64,000 bases of DNA from Streptomyces soli (GTDB taxonomy: Bacteria > Actinomycetota > Actinomycetes > Streptomycetales > Streptomycetaceae): positions 1-64,000 of the forward strand of contig NZ_RJVR01000259.1 in assembly GCF_003999195.1 (NCBI RefSeq). Direction: 5' to 3'. A program made the translations under genes and the position numbers. Shown piece after piece: positions 1-8,256 of the stretch; the first letter of the stretch is position 1, and the number at the start of each line of letters is the position of its first letter. The notes under the pieces were generated by a model. It was not told where the DNA came from, made no database searches, and saw only the letters and a list, made by a program, of their open reading frames with translations.

Positions 1-156
1 CGCTACGAGGACATCCCGGCGCCTTGGAATCGCACGCACCAGACCGCGTCCGCTCTCCGATCGAAGGTCACCCGACAGGCTCTGAGGCGATCGCCTCGTA
101 AAGCCGCTTCCCAAGCAGCGCCGGTGCGGCCCGCCGGACGGCGCGGCGTGGCCTGA
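1..156 (+). other. Possible 3' end of an unrecognised CDS cut by the window edge
   Basis: The first frame is open from the window edge to a TGA at 154-156. The first twenty or so codons mostly end in G or C, as expected for coding DNA here, and the bias weakens afterwards. I do not recognise the translated product, which is basic. It may be the tail of a gene, a decayed tail, or chance. From 157 to 308 I see only the leader of the mannosidase gene. Confidence 0.2.
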
Positions 157-308
157 ATCGGACCACGGAAGTCCCATTTGTCGCTCCATTACCGGTGTCA
201 CCGTTGACGCCGCCTGCCACAGCCGTTCACACTCGCGGGCGCCGGTGCGGTGTGGATCAGCGCCGCCCCGGTCTCCCCCACGCTCACCACACAGCAAGGA
301 GACACCGC

Positions 309-3300
309 ATGGCGGCACTCCGATCCAGCTCTCCCGGCAGACGGGCCCGGCCGTTCCTGTCCGTCGTCCTCACGGCTCTCGTGGCTGCCGGCAGCCTCGG
401 CGCGGGCTCCCCCGCCCAGGCGTCGGCCAAGGCCGCCGCCGAAGCCCCGCGTGATCTCGTCCCGTACGTGAACCCGCTCGTCGGCACGAAGCCCGGTGGG
501 CCGGACTTCGGGACCGGCGGCGGGTCGGGCAACACCTTTCCGGGCGCCGACGTGCCGTTCGGGATGGTGCAGTGGAGCCCGGACACCGACAAGAACCAGC
601 CCGGCGGCTACTTCTACGACGACGACAAGATCAGGGGCTTCAGCCTGACCCATCTGTCCGGTGCCGGCTGCGACGGGGCCGAGGACCTACCGTTCATGCC
701 GTACTCCGGATCCGTGACCACCTCGCCGGCCACGGACCCGACGCACTATCTGGACAGCTTCTCCCACAACGACGAAACGGCCACCGCCGGCTATTACGGC
801 GTCAAGCTGGCCTCCGGCAACAAGGTCGAACTGACGGCCACCCAGCGTTCCGGCGCCGGGCGCTTCACCTACCCGGCCGGCAGCACCGCCTCCCTGCTGC
901 TGAACGTCTCCGGCTCCATCGGCGGCGCCTCGGACGCGCAGGCGACCATCACCGGCGACCGCACCATCACCGGCTACGTGGCCAGCGGCCACTTCTGCGG
1001 CGGCGGCAATCTCTACCGCGTGTACTTCTCGGCCACCTTCGACCAGCCCTTCGCCTCCGTCGGTACCTGGCACAACGACATCGTCAGCCCGGGCGACCAG
1101 AGCGTTCGCGGCACCGCCCGCGCCAAGGTCGGCACCCGGACGCAGTCCAAGCAGGCGCAGGCGGCACACCCCTCGGTCAGCGTCTCGGGGCCGGGTTCGG
1201 GGGCGTACGTCACCTTCGACACCGCGAAGCAGGCCACTGTCGGGGTGAAGGTCGGGCTCAGTTACGTGAGCATCGCGGGCGCCGCTGCGAACGCCAAGGC
1301 GGAGCAGGGTAGTTCATCGTTCGACAACGTTGTCGACAAGGCGCGCGCAGCCTGGAACCAGCGGTTGAACCAGATCCAGGTCGACGGCGGCACCACCGCC
1401 CAGCGCACCACCTTCTACACCGCGCTGTACCACTCGCTGCTCCAGCCGAACGTCTTCAGCGACACGGACGGCCAGTACGCGGGCTTCGACGGGCGCGTCC
1501 GCCAGGCGGCGAAGGGACACGCGCAATACGCCAACTTCTCCGGCTGGGACATCTACCGCTCCGAAGCGCAACTGCTGGCCCTACTGGCGCCTGCCGAAGC
1601 CGGTGACATCGCCCAGTCGATGTACAACCAGGCCCATCAGGCGGGCGATGTGTGGGACCGCTGGTCGGTGAACAACGACTTCGAGGGCGTCATGAACGGC
1701 GACCCCTACCACTCGATTCTGGCCAGCATGTACGCCTTCGGGGCCACCGGCTTCGACGCCAAGGCGGCGTTGACGTCAATGGTCAAGGGCGCCACGACCA
1801 TCCAGCCGACCACCGCCCGCTACGTCGAACGGCCCGGCCTCGCCGACTACCAGAAACTCGGCTATCTGCCCGACGACGTCTCCACCACGCTGGAGTACAC
1901 CAGCGCCGACTTCGGCATCGCCGCCCTGGCCGGCAAGCTGGGCGACGACACGACGCAGGCCGCCTTCATGAAGCGGGCACAGAACTGGGAGAGCGTCTTC
2001 AATCCGTCCAACTCCTGGATCCAGCCCCGCGATCCGGACGGATCGTTCGTCTCCCCCTTCGACCCCGCTGACTCCAGCCTGTACGTCGAGGGCAACGGCG
2101 CCCAGTACCACTGGATGGTGCCGTACGACCTCGCCGGACTGTTCGACGCCATGGGCGGCAACGCCAAGGCCGTCGACCGGCTGGACACGTTCTTCACCGA
2201 ACTGAACGCCGGCCCGCACAAGCCGTATGCCTTCCTCGGCAACGAGCCCTCCCTGGAAACCCCTTGGGAGTACGCCTACGCCGGCGCGCCCTACCGCACC
2301 CAGGACGTGGTGCGCCGGGCGGCCAACTCCCTCTACTCCGAGAAGCCGGACGGCGAGGTCGGCAATGACGACCTGGGCGCGATGTCGTCCTGGTACGTCT
2401 GGGCGGCGCTCGGCATGTACCCGCAAGTGCCGGGTCGCGCCGAACTCGTGCTGGCCAGCCCGCTGTTCCCTAAGATCACCCTGCACCGGGCGAGCGGCCA
2501 GACCATCACCATCAACGCTCCGAACGCCTCGGCGGACACCTACTACGTACAGTCGCTCAAGGTGAACGGCGCGGACAGCGGAAAGGCCTGGCTGCCCGAG
2601 TCCTTCGTCGCCGACGGCGGCACCCTGGACTTCACCCTCGGCACCACCCCGAACACCACCTGGGCGAGCGCGGCGGCCGACGCGCCACCGTCCTTCCGCG
2701 ACGGCGAGCAGCCGTACTTCACCAGCACCGACCCGGGCAGGGTCAAGGTCCAGCCCGGCAAGGACGCCGAGCAGGCGACCGTCACCGTCCGCACCCTCAA
2801 GGACACCGGCACCACCGTGCACTGGACGGCCTCACCCCCGGACGGCATCACCCTGTCCGCCACCGAGGGCGACCTCACCGTACCGGCGGACGGCACGGGC
2901 ACCGGCGCCCTGTCGATCTCGGCGGCGGCCGGGACCGAACCGGGCTTTTACACCATCCCCCTGAAACTGACGGACTCCGACGGCACCGCCCTCCCCAAGG
3001 CAGCCCTCGCGGTGACGGTCGCCACGTCGGGCAGCCTGTTCTGGAACCTCAACAACAAGGGCATCTCCGCCGACGACACCAACCCCGCCGCCAACTTCGA
3101 CGGCGGCGGCTACAGCTACTCGGCGAAGGCCCTCGCCTCCGCCGGAGCCACCCCCGGTGCCACCGTCACATCCGGCGGCTTCGGCTTCACCTGGCCCAAG
3201 GTCAAGCCCGGCGACCCGGACAACATCGCCGTCAGCGGCGGCGACCAGGTCCTCGACGCCCCGGCGGGCTCGGCGAACGCCACCCGGCTCAGCCTGCTGG

Positions 3301-3611
3301 GCAGCGCCAGCAACGGCGCCGCCGACGGCACCATGACCCTCGCCTACGCCGACGGCACGACCCAGGAGGCACAGATCGGCTTCAGCGACTGGACCCTCGG
3401 CGGCGGCAACCGCCAACCTTCGTACGGCAACACCATCGCTCTGCGTACCGCTTACCGCGACATCTCCGGCGGCGGCAGCCAACAGATCGCCACGGACGTC
3501 TTCGCCAGCGCTCCCATCACGCTGGCAGCCGGGAAGCAACTGAAGAGCGTGATCCTTCCCACCGCCGTGGCCGGCGGCACGCTGCACGTGTTCGCGCTCG
3601 CGACGGCCTAG
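309..3611 (+). CDS. Secreted GH92 family alpha-mannosidase
   Basis: This is a predicted extracellular exo-alpha-mannosidase of about 1100 residues. I chose ATG 309 because AAGGAG lies about 10 nt upstream and an Arg-containing N-terminus with a hydrophobic core and Ala-X-Ala cleavage region follows (residues 1-40). The GH92 signature HLSGAGCDG is near residue 115, WDIYRS near 413, and the GNDDLGAMSSWYVW block, which carries family active-site residues, near 686. About residues 805-905 resemble a NEW3-type beta-sandwich, and the last 190 residues form the C-terminal domain usual in actinobacterial members. GH92 enzymes are calcium-dependent inverting alpha-mannosidases acting on N-glycans or fungal mannan; the linkage preference cannot be read here. 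It stands alone and ends in a strong hairpin. Confidence 0.9.
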   Translation: MAALRSSSPGRRARPFLSVVLTALVAAGSLGAGSPAQASAKAAAEAPRDLVPYVNPLVGTKPGGPDFGTGGGSGNTFPGADVPFGMVQWSPDTDKNQPGGYFYDDDKIRGFSLTHLSGAGCDGAEDLPFMPYSGSVTTSPATDPTHYLDSFSHNDETATAGYYGVKLASGNKVELTATQRSGAGRFTYPAGSTASLLLNVSGSIGGASDAQATITGDRTITGYVASGHFCGGGNLYRVYFSATFDQPFASVGTWHNDIVSPGDQSVRGTARAKVGTRTQSKQAQAAHPSVSVSGPGSGAYVTFDTAKQATVGVKVGLSYVSIAGAAANAKAEQGSSSFDNVVDKARAAWNQRLNQIQVDGGTTAQRTTFYTALYHSLLQPNVFSDTDGQYAGFDGRVRQAAKGHAQYANFSGWDIYRSEAQLLALLAPAEAGDIAQSMYNQAHQAGDVWDRWSVNNDFEGVMNGDPYHSILASMYAFGATGFDAKAALTSMVKGATTIQPTTARYVERPGLADYQKLGYLPDDVSTTLEYTSADFGIAALAGKLGDDTTQAAFMKRAQNWESVFNPSNSWIQPRDPDGSFVSPFDPADSSLYVEGNGAQYHWMVPYDLAGLFDAMGGNAKAVDRLDTFFTELNAGPHKPYAFLGNEPSLETPWEYAYAGAPYRTQDVVRRAANSLYSEKPDGEVGNDDLGAMSSWYVWAALGMYPQVPGRAELVLASPLFPKITLHRASGQTITINAPNASADTYYVQSLKVNGADSGKAWLPESFVADGGTLDFTLGTTPNTTWASAAADAPPSFRDGEQPYFTSTDPGRVKVQPGKDAEQATVTVRTLKDTGTTVHWTASPPDGITLSATEGDLTVPADGTGTGALSISAAAGTEPGFYTIPLKLTDSDGTALPKAALAVTVATSGSLFWNLNNKGISADDTNPAANFDGGGYSYSAKALASAGATPGATVTSGGFGFTWPKVKPGDPDNIAVSGGDQVLDAPAGSANATRLSLLGSASNGAADGTMTLAYADGTTQEAQIGFSDWTLGGGNRQPSYGNTIALRTAYRDISGGGSQQIATDVFASAPITLAAGKQLKSVILPTAVAGGTLHVFALATA

Positions 3612-3620
3612 GCACGCGGA

Positions 3621-3660
3621 GGGCGCGGTCAGCAGCCCGGTCGGGCCGCTGACCGCGCCC
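3621..3660 (+). terminator. Hairpin terminator after the GH92 gene
   Basis: A perfect 13-bp stem (3621-3633 with 3648-3660) and a 14-nt loop begin 10 bases after the mannosidase stop. There is no T-run, which is common for terminators in high-GC actinomycetes. Confidence 0.75.
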
Positions 3661-3793
3661 TCGTGCCAGGCCCCCGGGGTCCGCGGCGGTGTAGGCGTTG
3701 GCCAGGATGGCGCCGGGCATCATCGGCTCCGCTCGGAGCGGCACCTACGTCAAGGCCGTTTACGACGCTCTGCGGTAGCAGGAGGGCGGGACC

Positions 3794-4453
3794 TCACGGA
3801 CCCGTGGAGATACCGCTGATCAACGTCTCGGCGACATGGTCCGCGTACACGCGCACCTTGGCCGGGTTTCCCGCGTCCACTTCGACCGACATACGGGCCG
3901 CGAGTCCAGCCTGACCATATTGCGCCGTCCCTCCCGAAGTGATCAGGAAGAAGAGAATCTCCGACGGAATCGGCTTGATTCTGCCCTGTTCCTGCAATTG
4001 CTCGAGAATCGACAGGAAACGAGACCGAAGAGGGCTGATGTAGTTGTCGTATAGATAATCCAGCCGGTCCGTTGGAGCGGCACCTTCAAGGGTCGCAAGA
4101 CGGGCCAGATAAGGCCTGGTAGCGGAATACTCAATAAAACCGCGAATAAGCGTCCGCAACCGCTCCATCGGATCGGCCGCTTCATCGTCGATGGCCTCCA
4201 GGTGCGCCACCAAGGCGCCGAAGCCCCAGTCGACCGCAGCGCGCCACAGATTCGCCTTCGAACCGAAGCGCTGATACAGAAGATTCCGGCTCACGCCCAA
4301 CTGATCGTTGACATTGCGCAGCGAAACCCCGTCATAACCGTGAACGGAAAACGCCTCTACTGCCGCGGGCAGTACCTCACTCATGGGAGCGGGCTGGGCA
4401 CCCTTCCGAGGACGCCCACGCGGGCGGGTGGCCGGGCGAGGAGCAGTAGACAT
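3794..4453 (-). CDS. TetR family regulator of lower GC content
   Basis: A 219-residue one-component repressor. Residues 1-25 are a basic Pro/Arg tail (RPRGRPRKG). The helix-turn-helix follows at about residues 30-75 (GYDGVSLRNVNDQLGVSRNLLYQRFGSK), and the rest is an alpha-helical ligand domain with no recognisable ligand. DNA at about 3910-4160 is clearly poorer in GC than the neighbours, with AT-ending codons, suggesting recent acquisition. No good Shine-Dalgarno precedes the ATG, and a 15-bp palindrome sits 3 nt upstream, so the mRNA may be leaderless and autorepressed. An internal Met at residue 24 is an alternative start but lacks a ribosome site too. Its target gene is not evident nearby. 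Confidence 0.85.
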   Translation of the reverse strand: MSTAPRPATRPRGRPRKGAQPAPMSEVLPAAVEAFSVHGYDGVSLRNVNDQLGVSRNLLYQRFGSKANLWRAAVDWGFGALVAHLEAIDDEAADPMERLRTLIRGFIEYSATRPYLARLATLEGAAPTDRLDYLYDNYISPLRSRFLSILEQLQEQGRIKPIPSEILFFLITSGGTAQYGQAGLAARMSVEVDAGNPAKVRVYADHVAETLISGISTGP

Positions 4454-4455
4454 GC

Positions 4456-4470
4456 CTGGATTGTATCCAG
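4456..4470. promoter_or_regulatory. Palindrome at the TetR (3794-4453) start, likely operator
   Basis: CTGGATTGTATCCAG is a perfect inverted repeat (6-bp arms, 3-bp centre) ending 3 nt before the tetR start codon. Its position over the expected transcription start fits autorepression. Binding is inferred from position only. Confidence 0.5.
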
Positions 4471-4587
4471 TGCTCCTTGGCCCGACATTTCAGATTCCGA
4501 CTCGACCACCGTGCCGGCGGCGAGAGCGCAGGTGGTGAAGTCCGCCGTCAGCGGATCCAGGTCCTCGGCGCGACGGGTCGCCGCCTA

Positions 4588-4611
4588 GGGCCTGTCCGGC
4601 CGATCTCCGTG
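4588..4611 (+). repeat. Solo end of a Streptomyces-type inverted-repeat element
   Basis: This 24-nt stretch starts GGGCCTGTCCGGCCGATCTC and is identical to the left end of the complete element at 45205-45479. Here only a partial right arm (GAGATCGG at about 4623) follows after 12 nt, so it looks like an internally deleted copy. It lies just after a TAG, as does the element at 58769, and interrupts the DUF2993 remnant. Confidence 0.7.
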
Positions 4612-4867
4612 CCAGATCCGAGATCGGCACCGGGCTCTGCGACCCGGCGGGGATTTGGCGGGCGGAGATGTCCACACGCTTCAGGGTGCCGCCGGCCAAC
4701 TGGGTCAGCACCGGGAATCCCCGGACATGGACGGCCGGAGCCTGTGCCGTACCCGTTGCCTCTTGGAACGCATCAGCGGTTCGCGACTCGGTGTACTTGA
4801 GGGCCGAATAGTCGATGCCGGGTGGCGATCCAGCAGGCTCAGGCAGAGCACAAGCAGCGCCCACCAT
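4612..4867 (-). pseudogene. DUF2993 (LmeA-like) lipid-binding protein remnant
   Basis: The minus strand encodes a fragment with the DUF2993 signature (VHVRGFPVLTQLAGG, then RVDISARQIP) read from about 4800 to 4630. That family consists of about 250-residue secreted or membrane-anchored phospholipid-binding proteins. Here there is no signal peptide and most of the C-terminal part is missing, with the reading running into the repeat end at 4588-4611. Between 4484 and 4587 another minus-strand frame keeps coding-like codons but I cannot assign it. The rest of the 4454-5135 gap holds these remnants and the operators of the next gene. Confidence 0.5.
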
Positions 4868-4982
4868 CGCCTCGGACAGGGGCTACTCATTTTATCGACG
4901 GGGTCGACGCGGTAAGACGCGTGGGGGGTCCTCAGAGCTGATGGCGGGGCAGTATTTGCTCAACGACGAGCAGATCAGCTTC

Positions 4983-5000
4983 TTGCTCATCGCTGTGCAA
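4983..5000. promoter_or_regulatory. TetR-type operator, copy 1
   Basis: TTGCTCATCGCTGTGCAA is an imperfect palindrome (TTGCTCA / TGTGCAA). It matches copies at 5081-5098 and 8140-8157 at every position except the three central ones. It lies about 135 nt ahead of the tetR gene at 5136 with no intact gene directly behind it, so it may have controlled a lost gene. Confidence 0.6.
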
Positions 5001-5080
5001 TAACAACCGTCGGCCCTCACGAGAACACCCGCCGCTGAGCCGCGGACCGGTTGCCCCTGACCGCCCGGGCGGGTAGGTTC

Positions 5081-5107
5081 TTGCTCATAACTGTGCAAAT
5101 TTGCTCA
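5081..5107. promoter_or_regulatory. TetR-type operator, copy 2, plus half-site
   Basis: TTGCTCATAACTGTGCAA (5081-5098) is followed by a further half-site TTGCTCA (5101-5107). It ends 38 nt upstream of the tetR start at 5136, a typical autoregulatory position. Confidence 0.65.
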
Positions 5108-5135
5108 TGCAGCCCCATGTTCGGAAGGTCCAGCC

Positions 5136-5771
5136 ATGGCCAATACCAAGGGCCCAGTACCGCTTCGCAGCAACTCACGGTCGAACAGGGCTCGCATCCT
5201 CGCTGTCGCGCGCCAGCAGCTGAGCGAGAACCCGGATGTCGCCATGGATGACATCGCGCGGGCCGCCGGAGTCGTACGACGCACCCTTTACGGCCACTTC
5301 CCCGGGCGGGCGGCGCTGCTGGAAGCCCTCACCGACGAGGGGACCGAAACGCTCCTGGACACCCTGCGCTCGACCCTGGTGCCCTACGACACCCCCGAGG
5401 AACGGCTGGCTCGCCATGTGCTGGCCGGGTGGCCGGTGGGTGACCGCTACCGCATGCTGCTGGCTCTTGCCCGGCGGGATTTGGGGGATCTGAAGATCAC
5501 CGAGGCGCTCGTACCCCCGCGCGAGATCGTCACAGCGACACTCAGCCGCGGCCAGAAGGCAGGAGTGTTTTCCAGCCACCTCCCGGCCGAGGTGTTGGCG
5601 ACCGCACTGGAAGCCCTGGGGCTTTCCCTGCTGGAGATCACGGCCCAAGGCGCGTGGGACGGCACAGCCGCCGAGGCGGCCGTGGCCACCTTGATCGCAG
5701 CCGGCGTCGAACCGGCGGGGGCCGCCGACACGGTGCGACGGGTCCAGTCCGAATCAAACCCGCAGCAGTGA
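5136..5771 (+). CDS. TetR family regulator
   Basis: A 211-residue regulator. The helix-turn-helix is at about residues 20-65 (RARILAVARQQL, then DDIARAAGVVRRTLYGHFPGR), followed by a C-terminal effector domain that I cannot assign to a ligand class. GGAAGG about 10 nt upstream supports ATG 5136. Operator copies at 4983 and 5081 suggest autoregulation. A decayed relative of this gene, with the same operator at the same distance, lies in opposite orientation at 7901-8101 on the other side of the kinase. The likely regulon therefore includes both sites. Confidence 0.88.
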   Translation: MANTKGPVPLRSNSRSNRARILAVARQQLSENPDVAMDDIARAAGVVRRTLYGHFPGRAALLEALTDEGTETLLDTLRSTLVPYDTPEERLARHVLAGWPVGDRYRMLLALARRDLGDLKITEALVPPREIVTATLSRGQKAGVFSSHLPAEVLATALEALGLSLLEITAQGAWDGTAAEAAVATLIAAGVEPAGAADTVRRVQSESNPQQ

Positions 5772-5807
5772 TGCGCGAATCGTAGGGGGACCTGGCCGGC
5801 CAGCCCG

Positions 5808-5840
5808 CCGAGCCCAGACCCGCCACGGGTCTGGGCTCGG
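5808..5840. terminator. Bidirectional hairpin between tetR and the kinase gene
   Basis: A perfect 14-bp stem (5808-5821 with 5827-5840) with a 5-nt loop lies between convergent genes ending at 5771 and 5847. Confidence 0.85.
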
Positions 5841-5846
5841 CCGGGT

Positions 5847-7904
5847 TTATCCCGCTGAGGCCGTCGCCGATGGCGAGGCGCTCGACGAGCCGCCGGCAGG
5901 CGGTGAGGTGGTGATGGTCACCGTGCTGCCACTGTCGGCATCGCTGCCGGGGGTGGGGTTGCTGTCCGCCACCAGTGCGTTGGAGTCGGCGGAGGAGCCG
6001 GAGGCCACGGCGACCTTGAGGCCGACATTGTTCAGCGCTGTGCGGGCGTCGGCGAGGGTCATGCCGATGAGGTTCGACGGCACCTGGACCGTCGTGGCCG
6101 CCTTGGCGACGTCCACATCGATGGTGGTACCGGTCTTGACCTGCTTGTTGGCCAGGATGCTCTGGCCGACGACGGTGCCTTCCTTGGCGCTCGAGTCCAC
6201 GTCGGTCGTGGAGCCGAGGACGAGGTTGTTGGATTCGAGTAGCGTCTTGGCCTCGCTGGGGGTCAGGCCTGTGAGGTCGGGGACGGTGACCTTGTCGGAG
6301 GCCTTCGCCACCTTGAGCGTGACCGTGGAGCCCTTCTCGGCCTTGGTGCCGGCCTTCGGGTCCTGGCCGAGGACGGTTCCGGGATCCTTGTCGGACACGA
6401 CCTGCTTGGTCTCCACCACGAAGCCCTTGTCCTCCAGGGCGGTCGTGGCGTCGCTCTCGTTCTGGTTGGTGACGTCGGGGACCGCGACCTTCGGGGCTCC
6501 GGTGGACATGACGACCGAGAGTGTCGCGCCCTTCGCGACGTCACCGGTCTCCGGGGTCTGGCTGCATACGCGGTCCTTGGGCTGGTCCGCACAGGGCTCG
6601 CTGTTGGTGACGGTGACCGTGAGGCCGACGTTGTCCGCCTGCTTCTTGGCGTCGTCCAGCGTCTGGCCGACGAGGTTCGGCACGGCAACCTTGCTGGTGT
6701 CCGTCCCGCTGCCGCCGAACAGTACCCAGCCCACGAGGACGGCACCTGCGAGCACCACGGCGGCCGCGACGCCCAGGATCACCACCGACTTCTTGCTCTT
6801 CGGCTGCCCCTGCTCCTCCGGGAGTTCGCCGTGGCCGCCCGCCCCCGGGTCCTCGACCGCGGCGAGGTTGGCGGTGGCGACTCCGGTGACGCTCGCAGCG
6901 ACGGCCCTGCCGTCGAGGTAGGCCTCGATGTCGGCCCGCATCTCGTCGGCCGACTGGTAGCGGTATGCGGGGTCCTTGGCGAGCGCCCGCAGCACGATGG
7001 CGTCGATCTCGGGGGCGAGCCCGGGGTCGTACACGCTGGGCGGGAGCGGCTCCTCCTGTACGTGCTGGTAGGCGACCGCGACCGGGGATTCGCCGGTGAA
7101 CGGCGGCCGCACGGCGAGCAGTTCGTACAGCAGGCAGCCCGTCGAGTACAGGTCGGAGCGCGCGTCGACCGGCCGGCCGAGGGCCTGCTCGGGCGACAGA
7201 TACTGGGCGGTGCCCACGACCATGCCGGTCTGGGTCATGGCCATGCCGGGGTCGTCCATCGCGCGGGCGATGCCGAAGTCCATGACCTTGACCTGGCCCT
7301 CGCGGGTCAGCATGACGTTCGCGGGCTTGATGTCGCGGTGGACGATGCCGCTGCGGTGCGAGTACTCCAGCGCCTGCAGGATGCCGACGGTCATCTCCAG
7401 AGCGGCCGCGGGCAGCAGCTTGCGGCCGGACTTGAGCAGGTCAGCCAGGGTGGAGCCGTCCACGTACTCCATGACGATGTACGGGAGGGAGACGCCGTCT
7501 ATCCAGTCCTCACCCGTGTCGTAGACGGCGCCGATGGAGGGGTGGTTCAGGGAGGCCGCGGACTGGGCCTCACGACGGAACCGGCCCTGGGAGGCCGGGT
7601 CGTGGGCGAGGTCGGCGCGGAGCGCCTTCACGGCGACGGTCCGGCCGAGCCTGGTGTCGTGGGCGAAGTAGACATCCGCCATGCCGCCGCGGCCCAGGAG
7701 CTGGCTCAACTGGTAGCGGCCGCTCAGGACGTACGACGGCCAGGCCTGGGCCGGGGCCTCGTACGTGTAGGACGGGTCCGCGTACGACCCGTCCGCGTAG
7801 GAATTGTCCGCATACGACGCGTCCGGGTAGGACGCGTCGGGGTAGGACGAGCCCTGGGAGGGCACGCCCGCGTACGGCGTGCCTTCTGATCCGACGGGGT
7901 TCAC
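5847..7904 (-). CDS. PknB-type membrane Ser/Thr kinase with PASTA domains
   Basis: A 685-residue sensor kinase. The N-terminus (about residues 20-47) is an unusual run of SYxD/SYAD repeats rich in Tyr and Asp. The kinase domain spans about 60-330: GRGGMADVY (glycine loop), VAVKALR (ATP lysine), HRDIKPANV near 186 and DFGIAR near 208. After a linker, one membrane helix (about 373-396) leads to four extracellular PASTA repeats ending in a Ser/Thr/Pro-rich tail. PASTA kinases bind muropeptides or lipid II and phosphorylate division and cell-wall proteins. It is close in sequence style to the division-cluster PknB but sits outside that cluster, so it is probably a paralogue. The GTG start has only a weak ribosome site. 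Confidence 0.92.
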   Translation of the reverse strand: MNPVGSEGTPYAGVPSQGSSYPDASYPDASYADNSYADGSYADPSYTYEAPAQAWPSYVLSGRYQLSQLLGRGGMADVYFAHDTRLGRTVAVKALRADLAHDPASQGRFRREAQSAASLNHPSIGAVYDTGEDWIDGVSLPYIVMEYVDGSTLADLLKSGRKLLPAAALEMTVGILQALEYSHRSGIVHRDIKPANVMLTREGQVKVMDFGIARAMDDPGMAMTQTGMVVGTAQYLSPEQALGRPVDARSDLYSTGCLLYELLAVRPPFTGESPVAVAYQHVQEEPLPPSVYDPGLAPEIDAIVLRALAKDPAYRYQSADEMRADIEAYLDGRAVAASVTGVATANLAAVEDPGAGGHGELPEEQGQPKSKKSVVILGVAAAVVLAGAVLVGWVLFGGSGTDTSKVAVPNLVGQTLDDAKKQADNVGLTVTVTNSEPCADQPKDRVCSQTPETGDVAKGATLSVVMSTGAPKVAVPDVTNQNESDATTALEDKGFVVETKQVVSDKDPGTVLGQDPKAGTKAEKGSTVTLKVAKASDKVTVPDLTGLTPSEAKTLLESNNLVLGSTTDVDSSAKEGTVVGQSILANKQVKTGTTIDVDVAKAATTVQVPSNLIGMTLADARTALNNVGLKVAVASGSSADSNALVADSNPTPGSDADSGSTVTITTSPPAGGSSSASPSATASAG

Positions 7905-8101
7905 CTGGCATCACCGCAAGAGGTCGGAAGGTCATGGACCCCGCGGTCTGCACGCTCGGGTGCGACGCCCGCGGCGCGCTCGTTCTCGTCGGGCGAGGTA
8001 TCGGGATTCACTCCCAGCCCCCGCCGGACCACCGCCAGGATACGGGCGCGACTGTCGCAGGCCGGACGTCTTTGTGGTTCGAGGATGGCGGACTTCGTCA
8101 C
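7901..8101 (-). pseudogene. Truncated TetR paralogue
   Basis: From GTG 8101, preceded by GAGGGA at 8107-8112, the frame reads VTKSAILEPQ, then RARILAVVRRGL, NPDTSPDENERAAGV. This aligns with the first 45 residues of the TetR at 5136 (RARILAVARQQL, NPDVAMDD, RAAGV). It then loses similarity within the recognition helix and stops just inside the kinase start. The start signals and upstream operator survive while the ligand domain is gone. This remnant accounts for most of the 7905-8256 gap. Confidence 0.65.
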
Positions 8102-8139
8102 TGCGGTCCCTCTGTCGGGCGGACGTGTCGTCGCAATGC

Positions 8140-8157
8140 TTGCACACGGATGAGCAA
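8140..8157. promoter_or_regulatory. TetR-type operator, copy 3
   Basis: TTGCACACGGATGAGCAA is, on the minus strand, TTGCTCATCCGTGTGCAA, the same site as at 4983 and 5081. It lies 39 nt upstream of the truncated tetR start at 8101, matching the 38-nt spacing in front of the intact gene. Confidence 0.65.
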
Positions 8158-8256
8158 AGAAGTAAACAGGGTCCATGTCGGCGCCGATCGTCGCACGTGG
8201 ACCTGTGGGAGCGAGGGCTGCGGTTTGCCCAGCCAGCAGGCCCGCCGACCGCCACG

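Noticed and set aside
84-97. GAGGCGATCGCCTC palindrome upstream of the GH92 gene
   Set aside because: Perfect 14-bp palindrome, but it is contiguous without a spacer, includes the frequent GCGATCGC motif, and is over 200 bp from the start with no regulator or second copy nearby.
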